From assembly GCA_035718275.1 (NCBI GenBank), contig DASTHI010000025.1:1-64000 (forward strand): DNA of 64,000 nt, given 5' to 3'. The notes below the pieces were generated by a model. It searched no databases, had not been told where the DNA came from, and saw only the letters and a program-made list of their open reading frames with translations. Position 1 is the first letter of the stretch, and the number at the start of each line of letters is the position of its first letter. Source of the stretch: Pseudolabrys sp035718275. GTDB taxonomy: Bacteria > Pseudomonadota > Alphaproteobacteria > Rhizobiales > Xanthobacteraceae. Positions 33,236 to 42,310 of the stretch are shown here, piece after piece. Both the position numbers and the translations under genes were made by a program.

Positions 33236-34588
33236 ATGCAGGTCACCGAAACCCTCTCGGAGGGGCTCAAGCGCGAATACAAAATCGTCGTACCCGCCGC
33301 CGAGCTCGATGCGAAAGTCAATGAACGCTTAGACGACCTGAAAGGGCGTATCCGGATCAACGGCTTCCGTCCCGGGAAGGTGCCTGTCGCGCATCTCAAG
33401 CGCATGTATGGCCGTTCGGCGATGGCCGAAGTGATCGAGGCGACGGTACGCGACGCGAACAACCAGATCGTCAGCGAGCATGGCTATAAACTGGCGTCCG
33501 ATCCCAAGGTGACATTGCCGAGTGAGGAAGGGGCGATCGAGAAACTGATCGCGGGCAACAGCGACCTCAATTATACGATGGCGCTCGAGATCGTGCCGGC
33601 GATCACGCTCGCGGACTTCAAGACGATCAATCTGACGCGGCTTGTCGCAGATGTCAGCGACACGGAGATCGATGAGGGGCTTGCGCGTATTGCGGAGCAG
33701 AACAGGCCCTACAGCGTCCGTCCCCAGGGCGAGGGTGCTGCCGAAGGCGATCGAGTGACGATTTCCTTCCAGGGGACGATCGACGGAAAACCATTCGAAG
33801 GTGGGTCCGGCGATGATGCAGTGGTTCATATCGGATCGAACACGTTCATTCCCGGATTTGAAGACCAGCTGATCGGCATTGCCGCAGGGGAAACCCGGAC
33901 GCTGAAAGTGACATTCCCGGCCCACTACATGAAAGAGGAGCTCGCCGGCAAAGACGCGGAATTCGTGGTGACTGCCAAGTCGGTCGAGACACCTGGAATG
34001 GTGTCGGTCGACGACGAGTTCGCTAAATCGCTGGGCATGGAATCCATGGCCAAGCTTCGCGACGCGGTGAAGGATCGTCTTTCGCGAGAGCACGCCGCTA
34101 TGTCGCGCCAGAAGCTGAAGCGAGCCCTGCTTGACGAACTGGACAAGCTTCACAAATTTGAAGCGCCGCCTACATTGGTGGAGGAAGAATTCGATCGCGT
34201 GTGGAAATCCGTCCTCTCGGAGCTCGAAACAGAGCAGAAGAGCTTCGCAGATGAAGGCACTACCGAAGAGAAGGCAAAGTCCGAGTATCAAGCCATCGCG
34301 GAACGTCGGGTGCGACTGGGCCTTGTGCTTGCCGAAATCGGAGAAAAGAACAACATCACAGTCACCGAGGAAGAATTGAGCCGTGCGGTGATGGAGCGCG
34401 CGCGCCAGTTTGCCGGGCAAGAGCAGCGGGTCTGGGAATATTACCGGCAGAACCCGCAGGCCGTTGCGGCCTTGCGAGCTCCCATATTCGAGGAAAAGGT
34501 GGTCGATTTCCTCCTCGAACTTGCGACAGTGAAGGAAAGCAAGGTTTCGCGTGAGGAGCTCTACAAGGACGATGATTCGGCCGGCTAG
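33236..34588 (+). CDS. tig: Trigger factor
   Basis: A 450-residue ribosome-bound chaperone and prolyl isomerase. The N-terminal ribosome-binding domain has the signature GFRPGKVPVAHLKRMYG (near 41-57); the middle FKBP domain spans about 150-245 (GDRVTISFQGTIDGKPFEGGSGDDAVVHIGS); the helical C-terminal arms follow. The start ATG at 33236 gives the usual MQVTETLSEGLKREYKIVVPA. It heads the conserved tig-clpP-clpX-lon group. Confidence 0.97.
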   Translation: MQVTETLSEGLKREYKIVVPAAELDAKVNERLDDLKGRIRINGFRPGKVPVAHLKRMYGRSAMAEVIEATVRDANNQIVSEHGYKLASDPKVTLPSEEGAIEKLIAGNSDLNYTMALEIVPAITLADFKTINLTRLVADVSDTEIDEGLARIAEQNRPYSVRPQGEGAAEGDRVTISFQGTIDGKPFEGGSGDDAVVHIGSNTFIPGFEDQLIGIAAGETRTLKVTFPAHYMKEELAGKDAEFVVTAKSVETPGMVSVDDEFAKSLGMESMAKLRDAVKDRLSREHAAMSRQKLKRALLDELDKLHKFEAPPTLVEEEFDRVWKSVLSELETEQKSFADEGTTEEKAKSEYQAIAERRVRLGLVLAEIGEKNNITVTEEELSRAVMERARQFAGQEQRVWEYYRQNPQAVAALRAPIFEEKVVDFLLELATVKESKVSREELYKDDDSAG

Positions 34589-34684
34589 CTTTCCGGCTTC
34601 TTGCGCCGGCGGTTGCGGGAAAATAGATCATCGGACAGCGGGCGAGGGTAATCTAGCCCCCGCGATTCGCGTCAAGGAGAAGAA

Positions 34685-35320
34685 ATGAGGGACCCTCTCG
34701 ATACCTACATGAACTACCTGGTGCCCATGGTGGTCGAGCAGACCAACCGTGGCGAGCGGGCCTATGACATCTACTCGCGGCTTCTGAAGGAGAGAATCAT
34801 CTTCATCACGGGTCCGATCGAAGACGGCATGTCCACTCTTGTGGTGGCGCAATTGCTATTTCTCGAAGCGGAAAACCCGAAGAAGGAAATCTCGATGTAC
34901 ATCAATTCGCCTGGCGGGATCGTGACGTCGGGCATGGCCATCTATGACACCATGCAGTTCGTGAGGCCGCCGGTTTCGACCCTGTGCGTTGGCCAAGCCG
35001 CATCCATGGGCTCGCTCCTGCTGGCCGCGGGTGCGAAGGACCAGCGTTTTGCGCTGCCCAATGCCCGCATCATGGTGCATCAGCCCTCTGGCGGGTTCCA
35101 GGGTCAGGCAACGGATATCATGCTCCACGCCCAGGAGATCCTGAACCTAAAAAAGCGCCTCAATGAGATTTACGTCAAACACACCGGCCAGGCGCTCAAG
35201 AAGATCGAAGACGCGTTGGAACGCGACTATTTTCTGACGGCCGATGCAGCTAAGGATTTCGGTCTGGTTGACAAGGTCATCGATAAGCGCCCGGAGGAGA
35301 TCACCCCCAAGCCCGCCTGA
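34685..35320 (+). CDS. clpP: ATP-dependent Clp protease, proteolytic subunit
   Basis: A 211-residue ClpP with the catalytic Ser107 (GQAASMGS), His132 (MVHQPSGG) and a C-terminal Asp (ERDYFLTADAAKDFG region). It forms a 14-mer barrel working with ClpX and ClpA. A strong AAGGAGAAGAA ribosome site precedes the ATG. It is 96 bases after tig and 268 bases before clpX; that gap holds nothing coding that I can support. Confidence 0.97.
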   Translation: MRDPLDTYMNYLVPMVVEQTNRGERAYDIYSRLLKERIIFITGPIEDGMSTLVVAQLLFLEAENPKKEISMYINSPGGIVTSGMAIYDTMQFVRPPVSTLCVGQAASMGSLLLAAGAKDQRFALPNARIMVHQPSGGFQGQATDIMLHAQEILNLKKRLNEIYVKHTGQALKKIEDALERDYFLTADAAKDFGLVDKVIDKRPEEITPKPA

Positions 35321-35588
35321 TTTTGCTCGGACAGGTTCCAACACCACCGAGGAAGAATGATGGCGCCGGCCTTGCGCCGGGTGCACGCGGCATTATCGTT
35401 AATAGAATCTTGATTATCACGTCGTTAGCATGCTTCCCTTATGGTGCAGGTGATGGGATCGCGGGCCCTCCCATAATGACGGGTCGCCACACTGGAGTTC
35501 AGGTGCGAAAATTGCTTCGCTACTTGACGGCGGATGAGCGGACCGTCGCTGACCGCAATAAGTACGGAAGCGCGTGACGGAGAATGGA

Positions 35589-36866
35589 ATGAGCAAAGTC
35601 GGCGGCAGCGATTCCAAGAATACCCTTTACTGCTCGTTCTGCGGCAAGAGTCAGCATGAAGTTCGCAAGCTCATTGCCGGGCCGACGGTATTCATTTGCG
35701 ATGAATGCGTCGAGCTCTGCATGGACATCATACGCGAGGAGAACAAATCCTCGCTGGTGAAGTCTCGCGACGGTATTCCGACGCCGAAGGAGATTCGTAA
35801 GGTTCTTGACGACTACGTCATCGGCCAGGATCACGCAAAGAAAGTTCTCTCGGTTGCGGTACACAATCACTACAAGCGCCTGAACCATCAGGCTAAGCAC
35901 AATGATGTCGAGCTTGCGAAGTCTAACATTCTGCTGATCGGACCTACGGGCTCGGGTAAGACGCTGCTCGCGCAGACACTGGCGCGCATACTCGATGTGC
36001 CGTTTACGATGGCTGACGCAACGACTTTGACTGAGGCCGGCTACGTAGGCGAGGACGTCGAGAACATTATACTCAAGCTGCTGCAGTCGGCTGACTACAA
36101 CGTCGAGCGCGCACAGCGCGGCATCGTCTATATAGACGAGATCGATAAGATCTCGCGCAAATCTGACAATCCCTCGATAACCCGCGACGTGTCGGGCGAA
36201 GGCGTTCAGCAGGCCTTGCTAAAGATCATGGAGGGCACGATAGCTTCCGTGCCTCCGCAGGGCGGACGCAAGCATCCGCAACAGGAATTTCTGCAGGTGG
36301 ATACCACGAACATTCTGTTCGTGTGTGGCGGTGCCTTCGCCGGTCTCGAAAAAATCATATCGGCGCGGGGCCGGTCGACGTCCATCGGCTTTGGCGCGAA
36401 AGTCGTCGCACCAGAGGATCGAAAGCAGGGCGAAATCTTCCGTGAGGTCGAACCTGAAGACCTGCTCAAATACGGGCTCATTCCTGAATTCGTAGGCCGT
36501 TTGCCCGTCGTTGCGACCCTCGAAGATCTGGATGAGGCTTCCCTGAAGAAGATTCTTGTGGAGCCGAAAAACGCGCTGGTAAAGCAGTATCAGCGGCTGT
36601 TCGAGATGGAATCGATCGACCTCACCCTGGCGGAAGAGGCGCTTGGCGCCATCGCCCGCAAGGCGATCGACCGCAAAACCGGCGCCCGGGGTTTGCGCTC
36701 CATCATGGAGGGCATCCTCCTCGACACCATGTTTGATCTCCCGAGCCTCGAAGGCGTGGAGGAGGTCGTGATCTCGAAGGAGGTTGTCGAGGGCACAGCC
36801 CGACCGCTCTACATCTACGCGGATCGGAGCGACCGTACGGCGGAGACCGGTAGCGCGAGCGCCTGA
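35589..36866 (+). CDS. clpX: ATP-dependent Clp protease, ATP-binding subunit ClpX
   Basis: A 425-residue AAA+ unfoldase. The N-terminal zinc-binding domain has Cys15, Cys18, Cys37 and Cys40 (YCSFCGK and ICDECVELC); Walker A GPTGSGKT is at 118-125; the IGF-type ClpP-contact and GYVGEDVE pore loops are visible. The ATG at 35589 gives the normal start MSKVGGSDSKNTLYCSFCG; a GTG five codons earlier is less likely. It feeds substrates to ClpP encoded upstream. Confidence 0.97.
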   Translation: MSKVGGSDSKNTLYCSFCGKSQHEVRKLIAGPTVFICDECVELCMDIIREENKSSLVKSRDGIPTPKEIRKVLDDYVIGQDHAKKVLSVAVHNHYKRLNHQAKHNDVELAKSNILLIGPTGSGKTLLAQTLARILDVPFTMADATTLTEAGYVGEDVENIILKLLQSADYNVERAQRGIVYIDEIDKISRKSDNPSITRDVSGEGVQQALLKIMEGTIASVPPQGGRKHPQQEFLQVDTTNILFVCGGAFAGLEKIISARGRSTSIGFGAKVVAPEDRKQGEIFREVEPEDLLKYGLIPEFVGRLPVVATLEDLDEASLKKILVEPKNALVKQYQRLFEMESIDLTLAEEALGAIARKAIDRKTGARGLRSIMEGILLDTMFDLPSLEGVEEVVISKEVVEGTARPLYIYADRSDRTAETGSASA

Positions 36867-37182
36867 CCGGGCTGATCCCGCGTTCACAATTTAATCTCGG
36901 GCGGCGGCGGATTCCTGCGGTTTCCGGGGTTGTTAGTGGTGCGGGACTCGCATTAACTTCGATTTCGGGGCTTCTTGCGGAGCCTTTTGGCCCGCCATAG
37001 CTATAGCGTACGAACCCAAGCGGCATACGAAGGATCGTACCTGAGCCGACTGGGCAAGCTTCACTGCCGAGGGGCGATGAGCTACGGAGCGGCCTAAGTG
37101 CTCCGTTCTTTATCCGGCACTGGCGTGCGATGCCGCAAAACGCGGGTCGAATGACAGGGGCACAACGAAAAGGACCCAAGAG
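36867..37182. other. Intergenic region clpX-lon
   Basis: These 316 bases hold no gene I can support. A CTTG at about 36973 followed by a CCATAGCTATAG stretch is loosely like a heat-shock promoter, and GGACCCAAGAG just before the lon ATG is a weak ribosome site. Otherwise I see nothing. Confidence 0.4.
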
Positions 37183-39621
37183 ATGACCAATAAGCCACGA
37201 CCCCAGCTGCAGCCCGGCGAAACCCGTGCCTATCCGGTTTTGCCGCTGCGTGACATCGTGGTCTTCCCGCACATGATTGTTCCACTCTTCGTCGGCCGCG
37301 AAAAGTCGATCAAGGCGCTGGAAGAGGTCATGCGTTCCGACACGTTTATCTTGCTTGCGACGCAAAAAAACGCGTCCGACGATGATCCCGCTACCGATGC
37401 AATCTTTGAAGTCGGAACGCTTGCAAGCGTACTTCAGCTTTTGAAGCTGCCGGACGGAACCGTCAAGGTGCTGGTCGAAGGCGCTACCCGCGCCAAGGTT
37501 CTCAAATACACCGACCGTAACGACTACTACGAAGCGGACGCGAGCGCGATTGCCGACGATATGGGTGATCGCGTGGAGGCCGAAGCCATGGCGCGTTCGG
37601 TGGTCACGGAGTTCGAAAATTACGTCAAACTGAACAAAAAGGTGTCGCCGGAGGTCGTCGGCGTCGTTCAGCAAATCGAGGATTACGCCAAGCTCGCCGA
37701 TACGGTGGCTTCGCATCTGGCGGTAAAGATACCTGACAAGCAGGAAATTCTGGAGACTTCGTCGGTAACACAGCGCCTGGAGAAGGTGCTCGGCCTCATG
37801 GAAAGCGAGATTTCCGTTCTGCAGGTGGAAAAGCGCATCCGTACCCGCGTGAAGCGCCAGATGGAGAAGACTCAGCGGGAGTACTACCTCAATGAGCAGA
37901 TGAAGGCGATCCAGAAGGAGCTCGGCGACGAGGAAGGACGCGACGAGCTTCAGGAGCTGGAAGACAAGATAAAGAAGACGAAGCTTTCCAAGGAGGCCCG
38001 CGAGAAGGCGACGCACGAGATCAAGAAGCTGAGGCAGATGTCGCCGATGTCCGCCGAAGCGACGGTGGTGCGTAATTATCTCGATTGGCTGCTCTCAATC
38101 CCGTGGAACAGGAAGACCAAGGTTAAGAAAGATCTGGCGCTCGCCGAGCAGATACTCGATGCAGACCACTATGGCCTTGAGAAAGTCAAGGAACGCATTG
38201 TCGAGTATCTGGCCGTGCAGCAGCGCGCCAACAAACTCACTGGACCGATTCTTTGCCTAGTCGGGCCGCCCGGCGTGGGAAAGACGTCGCTTGGAAAATC
38301 AATTGCCAGGGCGACAGGCCGCGAGTTCGTTCGGGTCTCACTCGGGGGAGTGCGTGACGAGGCGGAAATCCGCGGTCATCGTCGTACGTATATCGGATCG
38401 ATGCCCGGAAAGATCATCCAATCGATGCGAAAGGCAAAGACCTCAAATCCACTGTTCTTGCTCGATGAGGTCGACAAGATGGGAGCCGATTTCCGCGGCG
38501 ATCCGTCCTCGGCATTGCTGGAGGTGCTCGATCCTGAGCAGAACCACACCTTCAACGACCATTATCTGGAGGTCGACTACGACCTTTCCAACGTGATGTT
38601 CATCACGACGGCCAACACCCTGAATATTCCGCCGCCGCTGATGGATCGTATGGAGATCATACGAATTGCGGGCTACACCGAAGACGAAAAGGTGGAAATC
38701 GCTCGGAAGCACCTGATCCCGCATGCGATCACGAAGCACGGCCTCGATCCCAAGGAGTGGTCTATTGATGACGAGGCCCTGATCACGCTGATTCGCCGTT
38801 ACACGCGGGAAGCCGGCGTTCGCAATCTCGAACGCGAGCTGTCAAATCTTATCCGCAAGGCGGTGAAGGAGCTGATGACGTCGAAGAAAAAGGCTATTGC
38901 CGTCACGCCGGCGAGCCTCAGCGATTATCTCGGTGTCCCGAAATTCCGCTATGGCGAGATTGAGGAAGAGGACCTCGTGGGCGTGGTCACCGGCCTGGCG
39001 TGGACGGACGTCGGCGGCGAGCTGCTCACGATTGAAGGCGCCATGATGCCCGGCAAAGGCAAGATGACGGTCACGGGAAATTTGCGGGACGTGATGAAGG
39101 AATCGATCTCTGCCGCCGCATCCTATGTCCGCTCACGTGCAGTAGCTTTTGGCATCGAGCCTCCGCTGTTCGACAAGCGCGATATTCACGTGCACGTTCC
39201 CGAAGGCGCCACACCCAAGGATGGTCCCTCGGCCGGCGTCGCAATGGTCACCGCGATTGTCTCGGTGATGACGGGAATTCCAGTGCGCCGCGATGTCGCG
39301 ATGACCGGCGAGATTACGTTGCGTGGCCGGGTGCTGCCCATCGGCGGCTTGAAGGAAAAGCTGCTGGCGGCGGCGCGTGGTGGCATGAAAACCGTGCTGA
39401 TCCCGGAGGAAAACGCCAAGGATCTGGTGGAAATTTCCGACACGATCAAAAAGGGACTGGAAATCGTCCCGGTCACGCGCATGGACGAAGTACTGTCGCG
39501 CGCCTTGGTGCGCCCACCTGAGCCGATTGAATGGGACGAGGCGAGCGCGAGGCTGGCGGCTGAATCTGCCGGTTCTGAAAAGGCCGTTGACGAGGATGGC
39601 TCCGGTTTGACTGCGCATTGA
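37183..39621 (+). CDS. lon: ATP-dependent protease La (Lon)
   Basis: The 812-residue product has the three Lon parts in order: N-terminal substrate domain (YPVLPLRDIVVFPHMIVPLFVGR), AAA+ module with Walker A GPPGVGK (361-367) and the LLDEVDKMG Walker B, and the C-terminal serine-lysine protease with Ser683 (DGPSAGV) and Lys726 (GGLKEKLL). It degrades damaged and regulatory proteins in the cytoplasm. It completes the tig-clpPX-lon series and is followed by a good terminator. Confidence 0.98.
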   Translation: MTNKPRPQLQPGETRAYPVLPLRDIVVFPHMIVPLFVGREKSIKALEEVMRSDTFILLATQKNASDDDPATDAIFEVGTLASVLQLLKLPDGTVKVLVEGATRAKVLKYTDRNDYYEADASAIADDMGDRVEAEAMARSVVTEFENYVKLNKKVSPEVVGVVQQIEDYAKLADTVASHLAVKIPDKQEILETSSVTQRLEKVLGLMESEISVLQVEKRIRTRVKRQMEKTQREYYLNEQMKAIQKELGDEEGRDELQELEDKIKKTKLSKEAREKATHEIKKLRQMSPMSAEATVVRNYLDWLLSIPWNRKTKVKKDLALAEQILDADHYGLEKVKERIVEYLAVQQRANKLTGPILCLVGPPGVGKTSLGKSIARATGREFVRVSLGGVRDEAEIRGHRRTYIGSMPGKIIQSMRKAKTSNPLFLLDEVDKMGADFRGDPSSALLEVLDPEQNHTFNDHYLEVDYDLSNVMFITTANTLNIPPPLMDRMEIIRIAGYTEDEKVEIARKHLIPHAITKHGLDPKEWSIDDEALITLIRRYTREAGVRNLERELSNLIRKAVKELMTSKKKAIAVTPASLSDYLGVPKFRYGEIEEEDLVGVVTGLAWTDVGGELLTIEGAMMPGKGKMTVTGNLRDVMKESISAAASYVRSRAVAFGIEPPLFDKRDIHVHVPEGATPKDGPSAGVAMVTAIVSVMTGIPVRRDVAMTGEITLRGRVLPIGGLKEKLLAAARGGMKTVLIPEENAKDLVEISDTIKKGLEIVPVTRMDEVLSRALVRPPEPIEWDEASARLAAESAGSEKAVDEDGSGLTAH

Positions 39622-39649
39622 GTGCAACGCATCGGAATGGAATGGAAAG

Positions 39650-39671
39650 CGGCGCCCTTGGCGCCGTTTTT
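39650..39671 (+). terminator. Factor-independent terminator of lon
   Basis: CGGCGCC (39650-39656) pairs with GGCGCCG (39660-39666) over a three-base loop and is followed by TTTTT. It lies 28 bases beyond the lon stop. Confidence 0.9.
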
Positions 39672-39769
39672 CATTGCGGTGTCTCTCCCTACGGTTCCAG
39701 CGCCCGTCCGACCATGCCGGGCGAGGCAGGCGACGTGTCGTACCAAATTCCGAAGGGACCGCGGCGCAA

Positions 39770-39845
39770 TGGTGGGCGGTGACGGACTCGAACCGCCGAC
39801 ATCCTGCGTGTAAAGCAGGCGCTCTACCAGCTGAGCTAACCGCCC
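39770..39845 (-). tRNA. tRNA-Val (TAC)
   Basis: Minus-strand cloverleaf: acceptor GGGCGGT with ACCGCCC, D-arm GCTCAGCTGGTAGAGC, anticodon stem CCTGC/GCAGG with loop TTTACAC giving anticodon TAC, T-arm CGGTTCGAGTCCG, discriminator A and encoded CCA (39770-39772). Confidence 0.97.
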
Positions 39846-39966
39846 TGATCTTCGCCATATCGTGCAAGCCCGAGGAAAGGCAAGCAGGGAAGCTGCAAAC
39901 GAAACGGCAGGCGTGGAGGAAAACTCCGCGCCCGCCGTTACTCCCCGGAGGGTCAGGCAGAAATTG

Positions 39967-40275
39967 TTAAATCGATTCTTTCAGTTCTTTTGAAGCGCGG
40001 AAGGCGACTTTCTTGCTCGCCTTGATCTGAATCTGTTCGCCGGTAGCAGGATTGCGTCCAATACGCGCAGCGCGTTTGCGTACCTGAAGGATTCCGAGAC
40101 CGCCAATGCGGATGCGTTCGCCCTTCTTGAGATGCTTGACGATATTGCCGACGAGATCGCCGAGCACGGTTTCAGCCTGCTTTTTCGACATCTCGTGTGT
40201 TTCCGCAAGCGCCGCCGCGAGATGTTTCAGCGTCACAGTGGGTGGTGTCGGAGCTTTTCCAGGAACCATTGCCAT
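39967..40275 (-). CDS. HU-family DNA-binding protein
   Basis: A 102-residue HU/IHF-fold protein: the dimer helices (LAAALAETHEMSKKQAETVLGDLV), the basic beta-arm segment with GRNPATGE, and IKASKKVAFRASKELK at the end. It is about ten residues longer than common HU because of an N-terminal MAMVPGKAPTPPTV tail. The ATG at 40275 has GGAGGG six bases before. It bends DNA and compacts the nucleoid. It lies convergent to lon with tRNA-Val between, an alternative to the usual lon-hup tandem order. Confidence 0.93.
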   Translation of the reverse strand: MAMVPGKAPTPPTVTLKHLAAALAETHEMSKKQAETVLGDLVGNIVKHLKKGERIRIGGLGILQVRKRAARIGRNPATGEQIQIKASKKVAFRASKELKESI

Positions 40276-40409
40276 CAGTGGACCCTCCTCTTCGAGCCGA
40301 GAGCTTGGCGAAGCGCCAAACACACCGCCCGGAATAGACGATTCGGGGGCGGTCTGACCATCGATTCTTCTCGGTAAATAAGGCTTTTTCGCAATTTCGG
40401 GTGTTTACC

Positions 40410-40436
40410 TTGACTATGGATTGAGGCGCCTATAAC
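40410..40436 (+). promoter_or_regulatory. Likely promoter of tRNA-Asp
   Basis: TTGACT (40410-40415) and TATAAC (40431-40436) match a housekeeping promoter, though the spacer of 15 is short. The tRNA begins 17 bases further, a proper distance for a tRNA promoter. Confidence 0.45.
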
Positions 40437-40452
40437 TCGTCCCAACGCCCGC

Positions 40453-40529
40453 GGGGGCGTAGCTCAGTTGGTTAGAGCGCTGCCCTGTCACGGCAGAGGC
40501 CGCGGGTTCGAGTCCCGTCGCTCCCGCCA
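40453..40529 (+). tRNA. tRNA-Asp (GTC)
   Basis: Cloverleaf with acceptor GGGGGCG/CGCTCCC (one G-U pair), D-arm GCTCAGTTGGTTAGAGC, anticodon stem CTGCC/GGCAG with loop CTGTCAC giving anticodon GTC, T-arm CGGGTTCGAGTCCCG, discriminator G and encoded CCA (40527-40529). Confidence 0.97.
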
Positions 40530-40597
40530 TTTTATCAATGACTTAGCTGCGATTTCAAGGTTGCCGGCCAAGGGTGGTCACGACACCGGGAGCTCCC

Positions 40598-41302
40598 ATG
40601 ACCTCCCTTCAGGCGATGTTCTTCGACGTCTTTGGGACCCTGGTGGATTGGCGCACCTCAATTGCTCGGGAGGCTCGGCTAATTTTGGCTCCCTTGGGCT
40701 ATGACTTGGCCTGGGACCAGTTGGCGGATGCCTGGCGGGGCGAATACCAGCCCGGCATGGAGGAGGTTCGCTCGGGGCGACTGCCTTTTTGCAAGCTCGA
40801 TGTCCTGCATAGGCGCAATCTCGAGCGAGTCATGCCGCGTTTCGGCGCGGCCAGACTGCCTGACAACGTCTTGCAAGAGCTCACCAGTGCGTGGCATCGG
40901 CTCGATGCGTGGCCCGAGGTGCCGGCCGCGCTTAGACGGCTACGAAGCAAATTTCTGCTGGCCCCGGTGTCCAATGGGAATATTTCGTTGATGGTCGATC
41001 TTGCGCGACGGAACGATTTTTGCTGGGACGCAATTCTCGGGGCGGAAGTTGCAGGCGAGTACAAACCCAAGCCAGGTGTCTATCTCGCTGCCTGTGAGGC
41101 GTTTGATCTCGACCCAGCGCAATGCATGATGGTCGCTGCGCATAGTGCCGATCTTGCCGCTGCCGGTGCATGCGGCCTGCGTACCGCTCATGTCGCACGT
41201 CCCAACGAGCATGGTCCAAACAGCGGCGAGCGCGTCCCGACGACGAGCGTTGATTTGGCCGGCAGCGATTTGAGCGATCTGGCACAAAAGCTCGGAGCAT
41301 GA
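40598..41302 (+). CDS. Type II 2-haloacid dehalogenase-like HAD hydrolase
   Basis: A 234-residue HAD-superfamily protein of the L-2-haloacid dehalogenase branch: the nucleophile Asp10 in FFDVFGTLVDWR, APVSNGN (motif 2 Ser), Lys in EYKPKPGVY and the closing MVAAHSADLAAAGACGLRTAHV that typifies this branch. Such enzymes cut halogen from 2-haloalkanoates, though many members have other hydrolase roles. The ATG at 40598 follows GGGAG. It stands just after tRNA-Asp and is convergent with an alpha/beta hydrolase gene. Confidence 0.85.
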   Translation: MTSLQAMFFDVFGTLVDWRTSIAREARLILAPLGYDLAWDQLADAWRGEYQPGMEEVRSGRLPFCKLDVLHRRNLERVMPRFGAARLPDNVLQELTSAWHRLDAWPEVPAALRRLRSKFLLAPVSNGNISLMVDLARRNDFCWDAILGAEVAGEYKPKPGVYLAACEAFDLDPAQCMMVAAHSADLAAAGACGLRTAHVARPNEHGPNSGERVPTTSVDLAGSDLSDLAQKLGA

Positions 41303-41374
41303 CCAACCGGTACGAGCCGATAGAGCACGTGCCGATCTTGTGCACGCAAAGAGCCACCGTGATGGCTCTGCGAC

Positions 41375-42295
41375 TCAGCCTTTGTAGATCGGCTCTGGCT
41401 GCGAAAAGAAGCTCGCCAGAATATGATATACGATCATGTAGTTCTTTTGCTGAAAGCTGGCATGCGAGATTCCCGGCATCACAGCGAAATGCTTGTCGGG
41501 GTTAGGCAGCTTTGCGAAGAACTGCAGAAGGTCGTCCATGGAAGCGATCCCGTCATGTTGGCCGCGCATGATGAGAGTGGGTACGGTGATTTTTGCCGGG
41601 TCGACGACGGGCAGCTTTGAACACATATCGACATAGGTCCCAGTCGGGACTGAGGTGTCTAGCGCAGTCACCGCTTCGGCAAACGCATCGATGACCTTCT
41701 TGTCGGCTGTGTCGGGGTGATCACGGTTGAAGATCGAATGGATGAAGGCTTTGTCAATCGGTCTGCGATTGCTTGCCTGAAATTCCGGAAGCTTCTTACG
41801 CCGCTGTTCCAGCGTCGGGGACCCGGCGCCGGTCCACACCATGGCGTCCAGCGCAAGCCGCGCGACCATTTCAGGATGTCGTTCTGCAAACATCGCGGCC
41901 CGAAGCGCCCCAGACGAAATTCCGTAGACCAGCAGCGCACGCTTTCCCCGGAGCTTTTGTATGTAAAGCGCGGCGGCATGGCAGTCGTCCGCGCCCTGCG
42001 AGATCGGAGCGTTGTTGTCGCGATCCTTTGTCGAACGACCATAACCCTCCATGTCCACACACCAGCAGTCGAAGCCGCGCCTCGCGAAGTGATCCATCGC
42101 CGAGGAATCAGGGCGGCCGGGCACCTGCAAATCAAATGTCGGTTGTGAAGCCATCGATGATCCGTGAACGAACAGGATGGTTCCGATGGTTTGGGCGGGG
42201 TCCACAGCGCATTTCTCAAAGAGGAAAAGCTTCACGCCGTCTCTGGTCGTCCAGTGATCCTCGCCCTTGATCGCAACAGTCGCTAATTCGTTCAT
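41375..42295 (-). CDS. Alpha/beta fold hydrolase
   Basis: A 306-residue alpha/beta hydrolase: FVHGSSMA (oxyanion side), DMEGYGRSTK, the nucleophile elbow YGISSGAL, an acid in MRGQHDGIAS and His in GISHAS. The ATG at 42295 (MNELATVAIKGEDHW) is used; a GTG three codons upstream is possible. It follows the Bug-type binding-protein gene by 15 bases on the same strand, so the two are an operon. The substrate is unknown; a carboxylate-linked ester or ring-cleavage product would suit the pairing. Confidence 0.85.
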   Translation of the reverse strand: MNELATVAIKGEDHWTTRDGVKLFLFEKCAVDPAQTIGTILFVHGSSMASQPTFDLQVPGRPDSSAMDHFARRGFDCWCVDMEGYGRSTKDRDNNAPISQGADDCHAAALYIQKLRGKRALLVYGISSGALRAAMFAERHPEMVARLALDAMVWTGAGSPTLEQRRKKLPEFQASNRRPIDKAFIHSIFNRDHPDTADKKVIDAFAEAVTALDTSVPTGTYVDMCSKLPVVDPAKITVPTLIMRGQHDGIASMDDLLQFFAKLPNPDKHFAVMPGISHASFQQKNYMIVYHILASFFSQPEPIYKG

Positions 42296-42310
42296 TATCG
42301 ACACCCCGTG

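Noticed and set aside
33329..34420. Open minus-strand frame (363 codons) inside tig
   Set aside because: Antisense to a full trigger-factor gene with intact domains; no ribosome site or motif.
36960..37010. Sigma-32-like promoter before lon
   Set aside because: A CTTG is followed about 17 bases on by CCATAGCTATAG, but the -10 match to the alphaproteobacterial heat-shock consensus is too weak to claim.
36703..38016. Long open minus-strand frame (437 codons) across the clpX end and lon start
   Set aside because: It lies antisense to two clear genes, is rich in Leu/Arg/His from mirrored codons, and has no motif. It is a shadow of high-GC codon use.
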